From Prochlorococcus sp. AH-736-L23 (GTDB lineage: Bacteria; Cyanobacteriota; Cyanobacteriia; PCC-6307; Cyanobiaceae), in the NCBI GenBank assembly GCA_028141225.1, contig JAOIPS010000008.1:1-55216 (forward strand): 55,216 nucleotides of DNA, written 5' to 3'. Positions 51,705 through 55,216 of the stretch are shown here, piece by piece (position 1 is the stretch's first letter; each line of letters begins with the position of its first letter). Both the position numbers and the translations under genes were made by a program. The notes below the pieces were generated by a model. That model did no database searches. It saw only the letters and a list, made by a program, of their open reading frames with translations, and was not told the origin of the DNA.

Positions 51705-53006
51705 TTAAACTCCAGTATGAATAGTTTTTCGCCAAAGTATCTTTTTGGGAAAAATAGACATCTTTATTGTTACCCAAGGGATTACTAAAAACCAATGTGA
51801 TAAATAAAAAACCGACAAAAATACCATCAAAAAATTGCTTTTTTGCAATACTGGTACTTCACTTTTACAAGAAGAACCGTACCAAAAAGCAATTCCAGAT
51901 AACATAAAAGCTGTAAATGAAATAGGCCAGTAAATTGGTGAATCTAATAAAGCAATACTGAAAACTAAATCAAAAATAGAAATGATTGGCAGAGCATATT
52001 GCAAGATGAAGAAGTAAGTTAAATCAAATTTTTGCAAATAATCAATTTTTTTAGTAAATAATTGATCTCCATAATCAAAGAATCTTTGCAAACCCCCCTC
52101 TGCCCATCTTTGCCTTTGCGCTAATAAAGCATTTAAATTCTCAACTGCTTCCTCCATGACTGGAGGATCCCACAAAATTCCAATTCTAGATTTTGATAAT
52201 AATAACCTTAAACTTAAATCAAGATCATCTGTCACTGTATCTTCATTAAAAGAACCACATGACAATAATGTGTCTTTCTTAATTAGTTGGCCATTTCCCC
52301 TTAATTCAGAAACTCCAGCAAATGATAATCTTCCATATTGAAAGATTGCATCCATAGCCATCTCCATTGACTGGCAGGAAGTTAAAAAATTCTTACTTAC
52401 ATTTGTCACTGATTTTCTTAGTTGAACTGCAGACCAATCACCCTCTTCTACAAAACTAAATAACCTTATCAAAGAATCTTGTTTTAATTCAGCATCAGCA
52501 TCCAAAACTAATATCCATTCACCATGTGTAAACTTTAAGGCATAATTTAAAGCTCCTGACTTACCTCCTCCTGCGTTTGGAGAACGACTTACGACTTTTA
52601 GCTTTTTATATTGTCTAGATAGTCGCTCTAAAATTAAGGGAGTCTTATCAGAACTGCCATCATCAATTATGTAAATATGTAATTTATTTGTTGGATAATC
52701 TAAATTAAATAATCTTTCAACTAATCTTGCTATAACATTCTCTTCATCTCTAGCTGCGACTAAAATATCAAGTACAGGTAACTCTTTATTGCTAATTCTG
52801 CTGCTTACAGTATTTGAAACGCTGTTCCTCTTGAAATTTCTAGAGATAACTATCAAACCGTAAAAAACAATCAAAAAAGTAAGAGTTAATATAATGTAAA
52901 AGAAATTTTCAATATTGTAAGCATGAGGAATAAAAGCTACTAAAAAACAAGCACTAAGAAATATAAACGACTTTAATCTTCGATTTTTATAAAAACCCTT
53001 ACTCAT
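51705..53006 (-). CDS. Processive-type family 2 glycosyltransferase, MgdA-like
   Basis: A 433-residue membrane glycosyltransferase. It has two N-terminal hydrophobic helices (about 13-52), a GT-A catalytic domain with DDGSSDKT (115-122), DADAE (169-173), TDD (259-261) and QRQRW (297-301), the D,D,D,Q-x-x-R-W signature, then three or four C-terminal membrane helices. The catalytic part, with LPVLDILVAARDEENV, GGKSGALN and SELRGNGQ, resembles cyanobacterial monoglucosyldiacylglycerol synthase, which starts galactolipid synthesis for thylakoids. I recall that likeness but cannot verify it. It sits one base after dnaX, convergent. Confidence 0.8.
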   Translation of the reverse strand: MSKGFYKNRRLKSFIFLSACFLVAFIPHAYNIENFFYIILTLTFLIVFYGLIVISRNFKRNSVSNTVSSRISNKELPVLDILVAARDEENVIARLVERLFNLDYPTNKLHIYIIDDGSSDKTPLILERLSRQYKKLKVVSRSPNAGGGKSGALNYALKFTHGEWILVLDADAELKQDSLIRLFSFVEEGDWSAVQLRKSVTNVSKNFLTSCQSMEMAMDAIFQYGRLSFAGVSELRGNGQLIKKDTLLSCGSFNEDTVTDDLDLSLRLLLSKSRIGILWDPPVMEEAVENLNALLAQRQRWAEGGLQRFFDYGDQLFTKKIDYLQKFDLTYFFILQYALPIISIFDLVFSIALLDSPIYWPISFTAFMLSGIAFWYGSSCKSEVPVLQKSNFLMVFLSVFYLSHWFLVIPWVTIKMSIFPKKILWRKTIHTGV

Positions 53007-53033
53007 AAAAGTAAATTTTTAATTACTTAACTT

Positions 53034-54572
53034 TCATTGAGACAATATCTCAATTTTTTTCAATTTTGCATCTCGATAGTAATGATTCAATATTTGTTCA
53101 TAAGAGAATCCTAATTTTGCCATTTCAATTGCTCCAGACTGAGATAAACCTACACCATGACCGAAGCCTCCTCCTCTCAAAAGCCATAAATCATCACTTA
53201 TTTTATTAATAGTAAACAAATTACTAGGTATAAAATTTAATACCCGTCGAATATCATCTTTAACTAGAACAATAGATTTATTAACTTTATTCGTTTTTAT
53301 TTCTAATTTTGTCACTCTGCCACTAAACCCACGTTCAATAGAATTTAAATCGTCAATATCATCATTAATATCTATAAGTTTGTTTTTAATTAACTTTTCT
53401 TTAATTTCAAGACTAGAAATTTTCTTGTTCCATCGAAAAAGAGAATGATTACTCCCATAAAATTGTTCTTTATCAAAATCTAAAAAATTATTTACATCAG
53501 ATTCACTTATGATTGGAAATTTAAAATTTTTCTTTAATGATTTAGAACCATCGAAGAATAAATCAAAATAAGGATAATCTTGAATTTGCCAAGACTCTCC
53601 TGCAGTAGCAGATATGCCACCATTAGAACCATGGTAAAAAGCATTTATTGGTTGATTTCTATAAGTGAGAATTAAATTGGAAGTTGCTTCTACAGCTTTT
53701 TGCACTTTTTTATTTGTAATTTTAGGAGGCTTGTAAACTTGACATTGAGTGGTAATACATAAATGATATTTATCCATATTAAATCTATCAGAATTAAAAA
53801 TTCCCCAAGTTCTTGCTATGACTGCTTGTGCCTTGAGTGCCTCTAAAGGAGAATTCGGTCCAATTTCGTATGGCAAAACACCTTCCAAATAATCATCAAA
53901 CTCAATTTTTTGAACTAATGTCCAAGTTCCATATAAATCTTTTAATAAATAAAAATTTTTGCCAAAATTGACACCATTTATTGTTATGTCCTCTTGAGCA
54001 TAAATATATATAGGTCCTTCGAGTTTCATAAGACTATATTCACTTCTGAGAACAGGAGTAATTTGAAAATTTTTTATTTTTCTAGAAATCTTATTTTTTA
54101 ATTCAAACTCTGGCAGATCATCTTTAAATGGAATCCATACTTCCCAATTTTTAGGATAAGCAACAGTCGTCTCAAATCCCTTATCTTTAAGTTTTTCTGA
54201 TTGTTTTTTGGCTGATTCATAGCTAGCAAAAGGACCAAAAACAATTCTTTCGATTGTTTTAGGATTTTTGATGGGTATGTCCACCCAAGTTATATTTATC
54301 TCTTTTGATTTATGTTTAATACCGTTGGAAGATATCAGATTTAAAAAACCTTTATCAGTGATAAAATTAATATTCTTTTTTTTTGAAAAACTGTCATTCT
54401 CCCCGCCTAAATATTGCTTTAAACCAATTAAAAATTTTCCTTTTTTAATTTCATTAGTGAGTTCAACCTTTTGCAATTCTTCTCCTTTTACATTTGAAGT
54501 AAATTTGGTGTTAGTTAATAACAGAGAAATGCATACTAAAAATAAGTTTAAAAAAGCAAATTTAAGTTTCAT
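53034..54572 (-). CDS. SpoIID/LytB-domain cell wall protein with SPOR-like region
   Basis: A 512-residue exported protein with an N-terminal signal or anchor (hydrophobic about 5-20). Residues 105-150 resemble a SPOR peptidoglycan-binding domain (FGPFASYESAKKQSEKL). The SpoIID domain runs from about 220 to the end: YLEGVLPYEIG carries Glu236, matching the catalytic Glu of SpoIID lytic transglycosylases, and His270, Cys272 and Cys277 match the zinc-site region. GHGVGLSQ is near the C terminus. In non-spore-formers such proteins remodel or activate wall hydrolysis, so a role in septation or wall turnover is likely. It lies upstream of the GT2 gene by 27 bases. Confidence 0.9.
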   Translation of the reverse strand: MKLKFAFLNLFLVCISLLLTNTKFTSNVKGEELQKVELTNEIKKGKFLIGLKQYLGGENDSFSKKKNINFITDKGFLNLISSNGIKHKSKEINITWVDIPIKNPKTIERIVFGPFASYESAKKQSEKLKDKGFETTVAYPKNWEVWIPFKDDLPEFELKNKISRKIKNFQITPVLRSEYSLMKLEGPIYIYAQEDITINGVNFGKNFYLLKDLYGTWTLVQKIEFDDYLEGVLPYEIGPNSPLEALKAQAVIARTWGIFNSDRFNMDKYHLCITTQCQVYKPPKITNKKVQKAVEATSNLILTYRNQPINAFYHGSNGGISATAGESWQIQDYPYFDLFFDGSKSLKKNFKFPIISESDVNNFLDFDKEQFYGSNHSLFRWNKKISSLEIKEKLIKNKLIDINDDIDDLNSIERGFSGRVTKLEIKTNKVNKSIVLVKDDIRRVLNFIPSNLFTINKISDDLWLLRGGGFGHGVGLSQSGAIEMAKLGFSYEQILNHYYRDAKLKKIEILSQ

Positions 54573-54663
54573 AAGTTAGAACTTTCTTAATCAATTAAAA
54601 ACTTTAATTTGCACCAATGCATATAAAGGTTTAGATTATCTTAATTAAACATATTTGACTTAA

Positions 54664-54861
54664 ATGTCTAAACTAAAAACTCGTAAATCAGCTGCCAAAA
54701 GATTTAAAGCTACAGCGACGGGTAAATTCATGAGAAGAAGAGCTTTCCATAATCATTTACTTGATCATAAAAGCTCAAAATTGAAAAGACATCTATCAAC
54801 AAAAGCCGTAGTTGATGAAAGAGATGCTGATAATGTAAAATTAATGATTCCATACTCATAA
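54664..54861 (+). CDS. rpmI: 50S ribosomal protein bL35
   Basis: A 65-residue basic ribosomal protein. The family start [32 protein letters not shown] is recognisable in pieces: [22 protein letters not shown] and [12 protein letters not shown]. It precedes rplT by 28 bases; the two are normally made together. No nearby infC, unlike in many bacteria. Confidence 0.97.
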   Translation: MSKLKTRKSAAKRFKATATGKFMRRRAFHNHLLDHKSSKLKRHLSTKAVVDERDADNVKLMIPYS

Positions 54862-54889
54862 ATCTTTAACCAATTTTTATAAGACATTC

Positions 54890-55216
54890 ATGGCACGCGT
54901 AAAAAGAGGCAACATAGCCAGAAAAAGAAGAAACAAAATCTTAAATCTTGCAAAAGGTTTTAGAGGCGGCAACAAAAATCTTTTCAGAACAGCAAATCAA
55001 AGAGTGATGAAAGCTCTTTGTAATGCTTACAGGGACAGAAGAAGAAGAAAAAGAGATTTTAGAAGACTTTGGATTTCTAGAATTAACGCATCCGCCAGGA
55101 TAAATGGAACAAACTATAGCCAATTGATAAACGGCATGAAAAATTCAGAAATTATCATTAATAGAAAAATGCTTGCTCAATTAGCCTTAAACGATCCCAA
55201 GTGTTTTGAAAAAATT
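54890..55216 (+). CDS. rplT: 50S ribosomal protein bL20, cut by window edge
   Basis: Early assembly protein of the large subunit, binding 23S rRNA; in some bacteria it also represses its own operon. The 109 codons seen begin [16 protein letters not shown] and include the helical, Arg-rich stretch ([27 protein letters not shown]) and the globular C-terminal part with [20 protein letters not shown]. About six to eight residues are missing at the right edge. It is not in the supplied open reading frame set because it runs off the end. Confidence 0.96.
   Translation, partial: MARVKRGNIARKRRNKILNLAKGFRGGNKNLFRTANQRVMKALCNAYRDRRRRKRDFRRLWISRINASARINGTNYSQLINGMKNSEIIINRKMLAQLALNDPKCFEKI

Overview
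The window looks like a contiguous piece of a marine picocyanobacterial chromosome, most likely a high-light-adapted Prochlorococcus. The DNA is strongly A/T-rich, spacers are very short, and Lys/Asn/Ile codons dominate. The gene set is cyanobacterial: psbZ, ycf23, an RpaB-type regulator, RNase J, a GT2 enzyme resembling cyanobacterial glucosyl-diacylglycerol synthase, group-2 sigma factor, and the tig-clpP-clpX-dnaX order. I see no insertion sequence, prophage, CRISPR array, integrase, toxin-antitoxin pair or other mark of an accessory island. Nearly every gene is intact and recognisable; only the two window edges cut genes (fabF at the left, rplT at the right). No gene-free stretch exceeds 300 bases. 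The strain assignment is inference.

Layout. 1-2448 (+): end of fabF, then transketolase. 2463-7264 (-): thiC with an upstream TPP riboswitch, a small membrane protein, an M20 amidohydrolase, a TPR lipid-exported or secreted protein, and ruvB. 7317-7811 (+): smpB. 7839-12951 (-): a small conserved protein, lysS, rpaB, and mreBCD. 13085-17981: alternating single genes (ssb, DedA, ahcY, tsaE, a PfkB kinase, an alpha/beta hydrolase). 17966-23510 (-): group-2 sigma factor, mgtE, twin crcB fluoride-channel genes, an SH3 protein and gyrB. 23660-26988 (+): miaA, infC, a GntR-type regulator and cysE. 27004-29826 (-): secA. 30002-31814: a GNAT, an NTF2-like protein, tRNA-Gly(GCC), ribH and psbZ. 31955-41063: mutS, cobH/cbiC, holA, lysC, uvrB, ycf23. 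41149-46152: tilS, then the minus-strand set asd-dapA-rnj. 46274-51703 (+): tig-clpP-clpX-dnaX. 51705-54572 (-): a processive-type glycosyltransferase and a SpoIID/SPOR wall protein. 54664-end (+): rpmI and rplT.

Functional themes. Core information processing (gyrB, dnaX, holA, ssb, ruvB, uvrB, mutS, infC, miaA, tilS, tsaE, smpB, lysS, ribosomal proteins), protein quality control and export (tig, clpPX, secA), cell shape and envelope (mreBCD, SpoIID-like, GT2), and biosynthesis (aspartate/lysine: lysC, asd, dapA; thiamin: thiC; cobalamin: cobH; riboflavin: ribH; cysteine: cysE; methyl cycle: ahcY; carbon metabolism: tktA).

I did not find a previously undescribed multi-gene system. The more interesting signals are small: an asymmetric pair of fluoride-channel subunits with abutting TTG starts; an A-run in dnaX followed at once by a -1-frame stop near the length of E. 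coli gamma; an 11-A tract just after the start codon of the sugar kinase; an in-frame 9-bp tandem repeat at the 3' end of tig; a GntR regulator with an unfamiliar C-terminal domain; and eleven convergent gene junctions, every one overlapping or separated by at most 33 bp.
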